Source: CAZPCZ01 sp964585225
Lineage (GTDB): Bacteria > Patescibacteriota > Patescibacteriia > JACPHY01
Direction: 5' to 3'
Length of the DNA stretch: 59,418 nt
Assembly (NCBI GenBank): GCA_964585225.1
Contig: CAZPCZ010000002.1
Coordinates: forward strand, 1 to 59,418
Shown: in pieces, positions 24,001 through 32,049 of the stretch
Layout of the letters: the number at the start of each line of letters is the position of its first letter
Position numbering within the stretch: the first letter of the stretch is position 1
Made by a program: the position numbers and the translations under genes
The notes under the pieces: model-generated
What the model saw: only the letters and a program-made list of their open reading frames with translations
What the model was told of the DNA's origin: nothing
Database searches by the model: none

Positions 24001-26043
24001 TCATTCCGTGTCGAATTTCACAACCGTATCTCGGAGACCATCAATGACGAGACGGCCGCGTACCGGTTGGCTGGGTTCGAAGTATTGCGAGTCAAGCCCC
24101 CGCGGTAGCCCTTCGACGTGCTCGGCTCGCTCAGAGGGTCCATTGCGCTCGAGGAGCGCAACCCCACCACGCTCGGCAAGCACCCCGAATCGTCCACGCT
24201 CAAGGTTCGCGCGCAGGCGATCGGGTCCGCTGGCAGCATGCGGCGCGGACCAGCGCACCTCCGGGAACTGTACGCCGTACGCGACGGCGTCGCGCTGGTC
24301 GAGGAGGAGGTAGCGCGTGTCATCCGGGAGCTGGTACGGCGCAAACGCGTATTGGTTCACCCCGAGGTACGCGTACGGAAGGGCGTAGACGCCACGTCGT
24401 GCGGCGACGTGCGGGAGTGCGGCGTACCCGACGGCGACCGGAGCGTCCGACGGCACGCGGGCGAGGAGATCATCGTACGCAGCGCGGCGTGCGCGATCCT
24501 CCGATGATGCGCCGTACACGACCACCGACGCGATGCCTGGGAATGGACCGAGCATCCATGCCGCCGCGAGGTACACCGCGATGCCGAGTCCGATTGCAAC
24601 TCGCCGCGGGAGGGGAACGTGATGTGCGAACCAACGGACCGCCGGCGACACATCGCGTGGTGGTTCAAAACGGCCCACGATCGTAGTTTGATTTGAACCA
24701 GCTCCGGCACGCTGCCATGACGTGATCGCGGCAATGCTCGCGAGCGCGAGCGCGGGGAGGAAGAGGAGACCGTAGTGGAGCTCGACGACGACGTTCGAGC
24801 CGCCGGGCTCGCTGAGGAGAATCTGGAAGAGCGGCGGAATTGCCAGCACCAACCAGCGCAGGCGCAGGATCGGAAGGAAAAGGAACGGGAGGAGGAGACC
24901 CAGCACCATGTCGAGGTTCCCAATGCTCGCGAGGTGCCGAACAACATCGATCGGACCTGCGTGCGCGAGCCATCCGTAGTACACCGAAAACTTGTACCCA
25001 CCGCTCGCGCTGTGTGTGCCCGCGATGCGGATGGCGAGGAGGAACCAGGAGAGGCCGAGCACGACCGGCAGTACAATCCAACGCCATGAGGGATCGAAGC
25101 CGGCCTCGTTTGTCGGTAATCCGTTTCGCTGCTCGTATCGTTGTCGTTGAACGGCAACGTCTGGAACCGTTTGACGAAACCGTTGAACGATACGAGCTGC
25201 GACACCGTTCACCGTCGTACGACACCGGAAGATCTCCGCTACCCCGAACATCACGACGATGAGCGCGACGTCCTCCCGAACGGAGAGGGAGAGGAGGAGG
25301 AAGAGGAAAAACCACCAGAACCTCCGCCGCACGTATGCGTATGCAGCGCTGAGGAGAAACAGCGGTGCGAACGCGAGCGCGTGGAACTCGAAGAGCGCGG
25401 CGTTCCAGAGGATGGGGTTGAGGAGCCAGAGGGAGGTGAGGAGGACGGCGGTCGAACACCGAGCTGAGGTCGGGCGCGCTCCCTCGGGAACACTCGCTCG
25501 CCCAGCGTGCTCGCTCGCTCCTATTCCTCCCTCGCTCCCCGCCCAAAGCCCGCTTCGCGGGCATTGTGGCGGGACCATGCCCGCTCGGTCGTCAACGGTC
25601 CCGATGGAACGCATCCCTCTCCGCTCGTCGTTCTCCCTCCTCTGGCTGAAGGTAAGGGAGAGAAGAAGGAAGACCGGAATCGCCGTGAGTCCCAATGCGA
25701 GTGCCTGGAGGATGAGGAGGAGGCGCGGGTCGGACCAAAGGCGAAAGAGCGGGGCGATGAGGAGCAGGATTGGTTCGACGTGATCGCCGAGGTAGGAACC
25801 GCCTTGGATGGAGGAGTACCAGCTGTCGACGGCCCCCAACCCCTCAAGCTTCCCACGCACCCCCTCCAGCTCCCCGAGGGAGGGGGAGAAAGCGAGTTGG
25901 TGGAGGACGTTCGTGTAGATTGCGAGATCCATCCCTCCGTAGCGGTAGTGGCTGTACTTCCAGAATCCAACCGCGGAGACCGCGATGGTGAAGGCGAGGA
26001 TGAGCGCCGCGAGCCACGCAGTCGCCCGTAGGTTCTGGCGCAT
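24001..26043 (-). CDS. DUF2079 family membrane protein
   Basis: A 680-residue protein. DUF2079 hallmarks: the N-terminal YSHYRYGGMDLAIYTNVLHQ after the first helix, then GDHVEPILLLIAPLFRLW and WNAALFEFHALAFAPLFLL. About 10 membrane helices follow, with a soluble C-terminal domain containing RYLLLDQRDAV. Such proteins are GT-C-like and presumed glycosyltransferases. Several segments are repeat-derived: around SPSLGELEGVRGKLEG, about 65 residues from SQRRENDERRG to SARCSTA, and about 38 around VQRFRQTVPDVAVQRQR. This makes it longer than usual. No Shine-Dalgarno at ATG 26043. Confidence 0.8.
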   Translation of the reverse strand: MRQNLRATAWLAALILAFTIAVSAVGFWKYSHYRYGGMDLAIYTNVLHQLAFSPSLGELEGVRGKLEGLGAVDSWYSSIQGGSYLGDHVEPILLLIAPLFRLWSDPRLLLILQALALGLTAIPVFLLLSLTFSQRRENDERRGMRSIGTVDDRAGMVPPQCPRSGLWAGSEGGIGASEHAGRASVPEGARPTSARCSTAVLLTSLWLLNPILWNAALFEFHALAFAPLFLLSAAYAYVRRRFWWFFLFLLLSLSVREDVALIVVMFGVAEIFRCRTTVNGVAARIVQRFRQTVPDVAVQRQRYEQRNGLPTNEAGFDPSWRWIVLPVVLGLSWFLLAIRIAGTHSASGGYKFSVYYGWLAHAGPIDVVRHLASIGNLDMVLGLLLPFLFLPILRLRWLVLAIPPLFQILLSEPGGSNVVVELHYGLLFLPALALASIAAITSWQRAGAGSNQTTIVGRFEPPRDVSPAVRWFAHHVPLPRRVAIGLGIAVYLAAAWMLGPFPGIASVVVYGASSEDRARRAAYDDLLARVPSDAPVAVGYAALPHVAARRGVYALPYAYLGVNQYAFAPYQLPDDTRYLLLDQRDAVAYGVQFPEVRWSAPHAASGPDRLRANLERGRFGVLAERGGVALLERNGPSERAEHVEGLPRGLDSQYFEPSQPVRGRLVIDGLRDTVVKFDTE
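25090..25215. repeat. Insert of GTTTGACGAAACCG-type words in the DUF2079 gene
   Basis: Complementary word pairs such as CGTATCGTTGTCGTT and AACGATACGAG lie around its centre; it adds a hydrophilic Arg/Gln-rich segment between helices. Confidence 0.5.
25450..25665. repeat. Composite repeat insert in the DUF2079 gene
   Basis: Contains GCCCGCTTCGCGGGC, GCGAGCGAGC runs and CTCCGCTCGTCG. It adds about 65 non-hydrophobic residues between two membrane helices. Confidence 0.6.
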
Positions 26044-26132
26044 ATAGCTCCATCATCCCACCTCTCCCACTCCTACTCCTCCTCTCCCCCCAGCGGAGAG
26101 GAGGAGGGATGATTGGTCGAAATATTTACTCG

Positions 26133-26152
26133 TTGGCTCTCTTTAGAGCCAA
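26133..26152. terminator. Small hairpin terminator
   Basis: TTGGCTCT/AGAGCCAA, followed by AATATT on the plus side. Confidence 0.4.
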
Positions 26153-26168
26153 ATATTGTCAGAATGGC

Positions 26169-26197
26169 TTGACAGTTCCTGGATTCCCTGCTATGGT
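26169..26197 (+). promoter_or_regulatory. Promoter of the lipoprotein operon
   Basis: TTGACA (26169-26174), 17 nt, TATGGT (26192-26197); a leader of about 100 nt follows. Confidence 0.75.
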
Positions 26198-26205
26198 GAT
26201 GGGTT

Positions 26206-26236
26206 CGAGAAATCGCGGAAGTACCGCGAAATCTCG
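26206..26236 (+). promoter_or_regulatory. Symmetric leader hairpin
   Basis: CGAGA-AA-TCGCGG, loop AAGTA, CCGCGA-AA-TCTCG: two stems separated by a symmetric AA/AA internal loop at the 5' end of the transcript. A regulatory or stabilising role is possible. Confidence 0.5.
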
Positions 26237-26300
26237 GCTTTCCCAACCGAACACGTTTCCCCGTCGGCGAGCAGCCACGGGCCAACATCAGGAGGACACC

Positions 26301-26729
26301 ATGGTCAATGAGGAATTCTGCGGCGAAATGGAACGCCGCAACGGTCGGCCCGAGGCGTCGGGCAGGATCGGCTGGTTCCTGGCCGCGGTCCCCGTGGCCT
26401 GGGCCTTCCGGCTCGCGATCGTCGCGCTGATCGGCGCTGGCTGTGCCCACACGGGCATCAGCCGGAGCGACGACTGTGGGAGCTTCAGCTCCACGGTCGT
26501 CGGCGTGCCGCCGTTCTACACGCCGGCCGGGCAGTACGCGACGTACGCCCAGGCGTGCGGGAACGAACGGTTCTCGCGCGTCATCGCGGCGCAGCGGCTG
26601 GCGGTCGTCGCCGGTGCACGCGCCGCGGTGGGCGGTGGTCGCGACGAGCTCGCGCGTAAGGAGATCGCGCGGACGCAGCGCGACCTCGGCCAGCTCGCGG
26701 CCACTGTCGCGGAAGGAGGTGCCCGATGA
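26301..26729 (+). CDS. Membrane-anchored hypothetical protein
   Basis: A 142-residue protein with ATG 26301 after AGGAGGACACC. After a polar N-terminus of about 28 residues a membrane helix follows (IGWFLAAVPVAWAFRLAIVALI) ending in GAGC, which could be a membrane anchor or a poor lipobox. The exported part has two further cysteines (DDCGSF, QACGNE), then a helical tail. It overlaps the next gene by 4 nt (ATGA). Unknown family. Confidence 0.7.
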   Translation: MVNEEFCGEMERRNGRPEASGRIGWFLAAVPVAWAFRLAIVALIGAGCAHTGISRSDDCGSFSSTVVGVPPFYTPAGQYATYAQACGNERFSRVIAAQRLAVVAGARAAVGGGRDELARKEIARTQRDLGQLAATVAEGGAR

Positions 26730-27307
26730 CGCGGCGCACGATGGACGGGATTGCCGCGGGCCGTTTCGCGGCCCTCGCAATGACGATGGCGGCGGGCTGC
26801 GCCTCCACGGGCGGCCTCGAGCGGCGCGTGGCGCAGCTCGAAGCCGAGCTCAAGGCGGCGCGGGCGACCCCCGCAACGGCGCGACCGATCACCGCCGACG
26901 AGGCGGTGGCGACGGGCGACGCGATCGCAGCGGCGAGCCCGCCGACGTACGTCGTGTTCGTAGACGAGCGCCCGAGCCACTGCCGGGGGGCGCTCTGCCT
27001 CGAGATCGCGAATAGGCACCCGAACCCGGCGCTGCTCTGGATCAACGGGCAGCCGGCAAGGGTGGTCGGTCCCATGGGAGAACTCCTCCCGCCCGGAGCC
27101 CACGGATTCGTGCGTCTCACGAACCCGGGCGAGATCACGGTGTCGTACGCCCTGTACGACACGATCTCGTTCGGCGACGCGGCGCAGGGAGTGCCAATCG
27201 CGACGGCGCTCGCGCGCTGTCGGATCCGCACGCACGTCGGTGGCGCGTACGGCGCGGAGCGCGGGGGGAAGAAGATCAACCTCACCCCGTGGTTCTGCGA
27301 CGGGTAA
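26726..27307 (+). CDS. Probable lipoprotein
   Basis: A 193-residue protein with GGAAGGAGGTG before ATG 26726. A signal peptide ends in AMTMAAGC, a good lipobox with Cys about residue 25. A short coiled coil (LERRVAQLEAELKA) precedes a globular domain with four cysteines (SHCRGALCL, RCRIRT, WFCDG). It is translationally coupled to the membrane protein upstream, and the pair is closed by a strong terminator. I do not recognise the domain. Likely exported and lipid-anchored. Confidence 0.7.
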   Translation: MTRRTMDGIAAGRFAALAMTMAAGCASTGGLERRVAQLEAELKAARATPATARPITADEAVATGDAIAAASPPTYVVFVDERPSHCRGALCLEIANRHPNPALLWINGQPARVVGPMGELLPPGAHGFVRLTNPGEITVSYALYDTISFGDAAQGVPIATALARCRIRTHVGGAYGAERGGKKINLTPWFCDG

Positions 27308-27323
27308 CGAGGCTCGACATCAG

Positions 27324-27356
27324 CCGCCCCGTGAGACGAGGAGTCTCACGGGGCGG
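27324..27356 (+). terminator. Strong terminator of the lipoprotein operon
   Basis: CCGCCCCGTGAGAC/GTCTCACGGGGCGG, 14 bp with a 5-nt loop, followed by TTTCCTTTTC. Confidence 0.9.
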
Positions 27357-27375
27357 TTTCCTTTTCGGCGGTGTG

Positions 27376-27807
27376 TTACCCCAACGGAGTCCCCACGCTG
27401 CTGGCTGACTGGAGGAGCTTCCGGATGACGAACACGCTGATCGCGTACGCACTCAACACGATGGCAATCCCAATGATGGCATTCCGGATGATCTGCTTCG
27501 CCTTCGTGATCTGCTCCTCGTTGCCCATGGCGGTCATCCAGAGGTACCCACCGTAGACGAGCAGCGCGACCATGATGATCCCGAGCAGCGAGAGCGACGC
27601 CCGAATGATGCGCGCGACGACGAACTCGAGCTCTCCCTCCTGCTGTCCTGCACCGGCAGCGTTCGACGCTTCGAGGAATTGATTGCCGATTTCCGCCTCA
27701 ATGCTCTGCGCGACCGCTACGATCGGGACGAACGCAATCGCGACGAGCACCGCTCCGGCGGCGACCCGTTCGGCGCACCGACGCCATCGGAGGCTGGGGA
27801 CGCGCAT
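27376..27807 (-). CDS. TrbC/VirB2-like pilin paralogue 1
   Basis: A 143-residue precursor. The signal peptide ends near VAVAQS; two membrane helices (IIRASLSLLGIIMVALLVYGG and IIRNAIIGIAIVLSAYAISV) flank the polar turn GNEEQITKAKQ. This is the VirB2/TrbC layout of small pilin subunits. The GGYLWMTAMGNEEQITKAK signature is shared with the next four genes. It is last in the pilin run, 7 nt after the stop of its neighbour. The start MRVPSLRW avoids an N-terminal extension overlapping the preceding gene. Confidence 0.8.
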   Translation of the reverse strand: MRVPSLRWRRCAERVAAGAVLVAIAFVPIVAVAQSIEAEIGNQFLEASNAAGAGQQEGELEFVVARIIRASLSLLGIIMVALLVYGGYLWMTAMGNEEQITKAKQIIRNAIIGIAIVLSAYAISVFVIRKLLQSASSVGTPLG

Positions 27808-27814
27808 ACAGAGG

Positions 27815-28231
27815 CTAGCCAGCGGTCGCGTTGGTAATACGCAGGAGCACCGCCAAGCTGATCGCCCAGGCGCTGAGCACGATCGCGAGGCCGATGATCG
27901 ATCGCTTGATGATGTTCTTCGCCTTCGTGATCTGCTCCTCATTCCCCGACGCGGTCATCCAGAGGTAACCGGCGTACACCATCTGCGCAACGAGGATGAC
28001 CCCGATGAGCGTGGTCGCATACCTAATGATGCCACCGATGATCCTCGCGAATCGGTACTCATCCGTATCACTGTCGAACCCCGCGGAACCCGCGGTCCGC
28101 TGGAGACGACCGCGGAGGCTTCCCGGCGTGGCACCGGCGGGCGCCGGTTCATCGGCGAGTGCGAGTGGTGCAGCGTGGATCAGTACAATCGCGACCACGC
28201 TCGTCACCGCGAGGATGCGCAGGAATCGCAT
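27815..28231 (-). CDS. TrbC/VirB2-like pilin paralogue 2
   Basis: A 138-residue precursor starting MRFLRILAVTSVV at ATG 28231. Signal peptide to about ALADE, a polar linker of about 40 residues (RGRLQRTAGSAGFDSDTDEY), then YAGYLWMTASGNEEQITKAK between two membrane helices. Closest in sequence to paralogue 1. The linker would face outside the membrane and differs between copies. Confidence 0.8.
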   Translation of the reverse strand: MRFLRILAVTSVVAIVLIHAAPLALADEPAPAGATPGSLRGRLQRTAGSAGFDSDTDEYRFARIIGGIIRYATTLIGVILVAQMVYAGYLWMTASGNEEQITKAKNIIKRSIIGLAIVLSAWAISLAVLLRITNATAG

Positions 28232-28251
28232 AGTACGAGCACGCGCTCGAG

Positions 28252-28671
28252 CTAGCCGCGGGCCTGCTCGAGCCGGGAGATGATGAACACGGTGATCGCG
28301 TACGCGGCGAGCGTGATGACGAGGCCGATCGTGCCGCCGGAGATCATCTTCTTCGCCTGCGTGATCTTCTCCTCCTCGCCGTGCGCGGTCATCCAGAGGT
28401 ACCCCGCCCACACGATGTACCCGAAGAAAATGACGCCGGCGAGCGAGAGCGCGGCTTTGATGAGCTTCCCGATCGTGTCCTCAAGTGCGCCTTCCCGCAC
28501 GCTTCCTGCCTGGCCTGCCTTTCCGGCGACCGTCCCGAGCTGGGTACCGGCGTTCGTGAACGGATTCTCCCTCATGTGCGCGACGAGCGGCAGCGCGAGC
28601 GCGCCCACCACCATCGCGGACGACACCCATGCCACGCAGCGGCGTACACGGATGGAAGGGCTCGGCATCAT
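28252..28671 (-). CDS. TrbC/VirB2-like pilin paralogue 3
   Basis: A 139-residue precursor with ATG 28671 after GAGGCT; ATG 28668 is next in frame. The signature is WAGYLWMTAHGEEEKITQAK, where the usual Asn of the turn is Glu. The linker NPFTNAGTQLGTVAGKAGQA is small-residue rich. 20 nt separate it from paralogue 2. Confidence 0.8.
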   Translation of the reverse strand: MMPSPSIRVRRCVAWVSSAMVVGALALPLVAHMRENPFTNAGTQLGTVAGKAGQAGSVREGALEDTIGKLIKAALSLAGVIFFGYIVWAGYLWMTAHGEEEKITQAKKMISGGTIGLVITLAAYAITVFIISRLEQARG

Positions 28672-28693
28672 AGCCTCAGGAACGCGCAGGATG

Positions 28694-29140
28694 TCACCCT
28701 CCCGCCGCAGGAGCGGCAGCTGGCGTCGCGCCCTGCGCCTCAGTGATCCGGTTGATGACGAAGCTCGTGATCGCGAATGCGAGGCCGATGATGACGACCC
28801 CGATGATCGCGGACTCGATGATCTTCTTCGCCTTCGCCACATCCTCCTGGTTCCCGCGCGCCTGCATCCACATGAACCCGCCGTAGATGATGAGGATGAC
28901 GAAGATAATCCCGGTGAGCGAGAGCGCCGCGTAGATGATGGTCCCGACAATGACCGGCAGCGGCGTCGCGGTTGTCCCGAGCCCCGCGGTGTTCGCGGTG
29001 CCACTAAGCCCCTGCCGTGTGAGGTCCGCCGCGCTCTCCCGCGCGGAGGCTGGTTGCACGAATACGAAGGCCACCGCGAGCAGCGCTGCCGCGGTGACCA
29101 CCGTGAAAGCCGAGTGGATACGCGGGCGGACCACCCGCAT
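28694..29140 (-). CDS. TrbC/VirB2-like pilin paralogue 4
   Basis: A 148-residue precursor. The signal peptide ends QPASA; the signature is YGGFMWMQARGNQEDVAKAK. It has a longer Ala/Pro/Gly C-terminal tail (GATPAAAPAAGG) than the other copies, which may be exposed. No Shine-Dalgarno at ATG 29140. Confidence 0.8.
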   Translation of the reverse strand: MRVVRPRIHSAFTVVTAAALLAVAFVFVQPASARESAADLTRQGLSGTANTAGLGTTATPLPVIVGTIIYAALSLTGIIFVILIIYGGFMWMQARGNQEDVAKAKKIIESAIIGVVIIGLAFAITSFVINRITEAQGATPAAAPAAGG

Positions 29141-29162
29141 ACAAATCGCTCTGGTACTCAGT

Positions 29163-29558
29163 TTAATCCGCTGCCGCCGTGACGAGCGATCGGATGACGA
29201 ACTGCGCGATTGCGAACGACGTGAGGATGATCGCGAGCCCGATGATGCCGGAAAAGATGAGCTTCTTCGCCTTCTCCACCTTCTCCTCGTTCCCGGCTGC
29301 GGTCATCCAAATGAAGCCGCCAGCGAGGATGATGACGACCGCGACGATGCCGAGGAGGCCCATCGCGACGTTAATGATCCGCGCGACGACCTCGCGGACA
29401 TCACGGGTCGAGAGGCCGGTCGCGGTCCCGTAGTTGATGCCGGTGTCGATCCCACCGGCGAACGCCGTGAGTGGGAGGATGAGCGAGAGCCCAACCGTTG
29501 CGGCCGTCGCGGCGACCTTCCGCGCGAGGCGCGCTCGGTCCGTGTGCGTGGTGCGCAT
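29163..29558 (-). CDS. TrbC/VirB2-like pilin paralogue 5
   Basis: A 131-residue precursor, the shortest copy. The signal peptide ends LTAFAGG; the signature is AGGFIWMTAAGNEEKVEKAK. A 51-nt gap containing TGAGTCGTGAGTTATGAG-type repeat separates it from paralogue 6. Confidence 0.8.
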   Translation of the reverse strand: MRTTHTDRARLARKVAATAATVGLSLILPLTAFAGGIDTGINYGTATGLSTRDVREVVARIINVAMGLLGIVAVVIILAGGFIWMTAAGNEEKVEKAKKLIFSGIIGLAIILTSFAIAQFVIRSLVTAAAD

Positions 29559-29609
29559 AGTGATGAGATGAGACTTGAGTCGTGAGTTATGAGTGAAGGT
29601 TGTGGATAA

Positions 29610-30038
29610 TTACGAGCTCGTGAGCGCGCCGATGACGAAATTCACGATAGCGTAGGCGGCAAACGTGATCGCGATGCCTAAGACTGCCCACACCATCGTA
29701 TCCTTCCCCTTCTGTATCTTCTCAGCTGCGCCACCCGACGTCAACCACGTGAATCCACCGTAGATGAACATGAGGAGCGCAAGAGACCCGAGGATACCGA
29801 AGAACGCCCGGAGCACGTTCCCGAGGATCGTGGGGATATCGGCGGATGGGAGCGGGTTGTCGAGGCCGGTGCCGGTCCCACCACCTCCGCCGCTTCCGCT
29901 CGGACAGGGAGGGAGCGGTGTCACCGGACCGTGTGCTGGTTGACCCGGACAGTGGAATGCCACTGCGCCGAACGGTACCGCGAGCACCACCGCAAGCGCG
30001 AAGAGGAGGATCGTCGTGCGGATGTAGTACGGACGCAT
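29610..30038 (-). CDS. TrbC/VirB2-like pilin paralogue 6
   Basis: A 142-residue precursor starting MRPYYIRTT. It belongs to a second subtype with paralogue 7: GSLALLMFIYGGFTWLTSGG then AAEKIQKGK. A Gly/Pro-rich linker with two Cys (FHCPGQ, PPCPSGSGGGG) follows the signal peptide. Confidence 0.8.
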   Translation of the reverse strand: MRPYYIRTTILLFALAVVLAVPFGAVAFHCPGQPAHGPVTPLPPCPSGSGGGGGTGTGLDNPLPSADIPTILGNVLRAFFGILGSLALLMFIYGGFTWLTSGGAAEKIQKGKDTMVWAVLGIAITFAAYAIVNFVIGALTSS

Positions 30039-30052
30039 ACCGACAACCAATG

Positions 30053-30526
30053 TTACGGACGGCCACCTCGCGGCGCGTTGCACCTGGTCTCCGTCCACGT
30101 ACCACCGAGCACTTCGGCAACCCCACACCGGTTCACGCGGCCGGTGAGCGAGGCGAGGAGCGTGTTCACGATCACCCAGGCTCCAAAGATAATGATAATC
30201 CCAACGACCGCCGCGACCAAGGTCTTCTTCCCCTTCTCAATCCGCTCGGCGGTCCCGGCGGCCGTGAGCCACCAGAACCCGCCGACTGCGAACATAAGGA
30301 GTGCGAGCGATCCTGTGATCCAGAAGATGAACCGCGACGCCTCGACCGCGAGCTTCGTGAAGTCCTCGAGCTTGCAGTCCCCACAGCACGCGCAGTTCGG
30401 GTTCGTGATGAACGTCCGCTGCTGATTCCGACACTCGGTGCTCGGCACGTTGTTCACGCACTGCTGGGCGAGCGCTGGCGTTGGAAGTAAAAAGTAGGAA
30501 GTAAGAAGGAAGAAGACGGGGAGCAT
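30053..30526 (-). CDS. TrbC/VirB2-like pilin paralogue 7, cysteine-rich
   Basis: A precursor of about 157 residues. The signature GSLALLMFAVGGFWWLTAAG then TAERIEKGK matches paralogue 6. It stands out by a cysteine cluster after the signal peptide (TECR, NCACCGDC) and two more Cys in the tail, possibly disulfides. The start is uncertain: MLPVFFLL at 30526 gives a good signal peptide, but the frame stays open upstream through a CCCTCCC repeat to ATG 30589. Part of the signal peptide (LLTSYFLLPT) is itself read from a GTAGGAAGTAAG-type repeat. Confidence 0.75.
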   Translation of the reverse strand: MLPVFFLLTSYFLLPTPALAQQCVNNVPSTECRNQQRTFITNPNCACCGDCKLEDFTKLAVEASRFIFWITGSLALLMFAVGGFWWLTAAGTAERIEKGKKTLVAAVVGIIIIFGAWVIVNTLLASLTGRVNRCGVAEVLGGTWTETRCNAPRGGRP

Positions 30527-30534
30527 GATGATCC

Positions 30535-30575
30535 CCCACCCCCTCCAGCTCCCCCTCCCCCGGGAGGGGGAAAAA
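30535..30575. repeat. CCCCCTCCAGCTCCCCC palindromic repeat
   Basis: Pyrimidine run and complementary CCGGGAGGGGGAAAA, between the lipoprotein and paralogue 7. Confidence 0.6.
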
Positions 30576-30591
30576 ACGTAGTTCTGCATTC

Positions 30592-32049
30592 TCACAGAGT
30601 TTGATTTACCTTTTCGGCGGTGAGCTGGAGCGCCTGGTTGGGGTCCGCGCTGCGGAGCACGTCATCCATGAGCTCATGGAACGCGGTTTCCGCGGCCTCC
30701 GGCTGCACCCCGCGGTACCACGTGCGACTGGTGAGGAGCTGGGCGGCGAAGACTTTCAGCTGCGGATCCTGGAGCTGCTCGGCGACGAGGCTCCGGAGCG
30801 CGGTCGGCCGCTGGGCAGCCGCGAGGACCTGCTTCACGACCGGGGTCTTCGTCGCCATGAAATTGACGAGATCCCACGTCTCGTTCGGGTGCTTCGTGCG
30901 CTCGGAGACGGTCTGGAGCCAGAGGTTCGCGTAGTTGATCGCGACGGCCTGAGTCCCCTCGATGACGTCGCTTCCGACGACGGTGCCGGTCGTCGGGTCC
31001 ACCGCCGCCGCGATGTGTGGAATGCCGGTGACGCTCAGGTTGATGCGCGGCGCGCGCGCCGTGATGATCGGCCGGTGGTAGCTGTAGCCGAAGAAGTACG
31101 CAACGCGTCCCTGGAGGAACGCTTCGAGGGAATCCGGCTGCTCCGCGTTCCAGGTGTAGATGAGCTTCGTCGGGTTCGCGAAGTCCGTGTAGTAGAGGAG
31201 CGCGTCGAGTCCCGGCGGCGTCTGGCGCGTGCCGGAGAGCGCGGAGGGAATCTGGTGAAAGCGCACCTCGCCATCCGGCGTTGCCATGACCGCACCGTTC
31301 TGCATCATGAGGAGCGAGAGGAGATCGAACGACCGCTGGACGTTGCGAGCAGTGCCGATCGCCGCACCAGACTGGACGAGCTTGCCGGCAGCGTCGAGCT
31401 TCGTGAGTCGTGGGATGTGCGTCTGGAGCTCCGTCCACGTCTTCGCCGGCTCCGGGATGCCGGCGGCGTTCAGGAGATCGCGGTTCGCGTACGTCACGAG
31501 CGTATCGACGGCGAGCGGGAGGCCGAACACCGCAGGCTCGGATGCCTTCCCCTCGACGGGCTCGGTCTCGAACACCGCGTCCTGGACGACCGCATCGAGG
31601 AAGAGGTTCCCGAGCTCCGACGGCGCGGGGAGCCGCGTCGTGCGGAGCTCTGCGTAGAGCTCCTTCTTCACGCTCCCACGCAACTCCTTGAACGGCATCG
31701 TCACCGCGCGCGGCGCCGGGAGGAGCTTCGAGCGGTACTTCCGCGCCCACGATGACGGCAGCGCGAAGATGTCTGGCCCCTTGAAGTCCCCCTCTGCGAT
31801 CGCATTGAGGAGCCGGCGTTCGTACTCGTCGAACCGGAACCGACGGTACGTGATCGACACGTGCGGGTTGATCTTCCGGTACTCGTCGAGGATCGGTTGC
31901 ACCTCATCTTCGGTCTCCTGCACGCCCCACCATTCGAGCTGGACGGGCTTCAAGCGCGCCGCGACATCCTTCGGGATGCCTTTCTTGCAGCCAGCGCCGA
32001 GGAGCAGCAGAGCAGCAGAGCAGCAGAGCAGCAGTGCCTTGAATCTCAT
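30592..32049 (-). CDS. Extracellular solute-binding lipoprotein, family 1-like
   Basis: A 485-residue lipoprotein. The signal peptide ends in LLLGAGC (lipobox; mature Cys about residue 21). The fold follows ABC sugar-binding proteins: LEWWGVQETEDEVQPILDEY at the start, GDFKGPDIFALPSSWARKY, FGLPLAVDTLVTYANRDLL, FLQGRVAYFFGYSYH and ETWDLVNFMATKTPV. No permease or ATPase genes are adjacent. It overlaps the galU stop (ATGA) and is followed by seven pilins, so it may serve as a surface binding or assembly component rather than a transporter part. This is an inference. Confidence 0.8.
   Translation of the reverse strand: MRFKALLLCCSAALLLLGAGCKKGIPKDVAARLKPVQLEWWGVQETEDEVQPILDEYRKINPHVSITYRRFRFDEYERRLLNAIAEGDFKGPDIFALPSSWARKYRSKLLPAPRAVTMPFKELRGSVKKELYAELRTTRLPAPSELGNLFLDAVVQDAVFETEPVEGKASEPAVFGLPLAVDTLVTYANRDLLNAAGIPEPAKTWTELQTHIPRLTKLDAAGKLVQSGAAIGTARNVQRSFDLLSLLMMQNGAVMATPDGEVRFHQIPSALSGTRQTPPGLDALLYYTDFANPTKLIYTWNAEQPDSLEAFLQGRVAYFFGYSYHRPIITARAPRINLSVTGIPHIAAAVDPTTGTVVGSDVIEGTQAVAINYANLWLQTVSERTKHPNETWDLVNFMATKTPVVKQVLAAAQRPTALRSLVAEQLQDPQLKVFAAQLLTSRTWYRGVQPEAAETAFHELMDDVLRSADPNQALQLTAEKVNQTL
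32000..32036. repeat. AGCAGCAGAGC tandem repeat in the lipoprotein signal sequence
   Basis: Short tandem AGCAGCAG/AGCAGAGC units encode the Leu/Cys/Ala-rich core of the signal peptide (LLLCCSAALLLL). Length variation here would shift the frame or alter the core. Confidence 0.55.
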
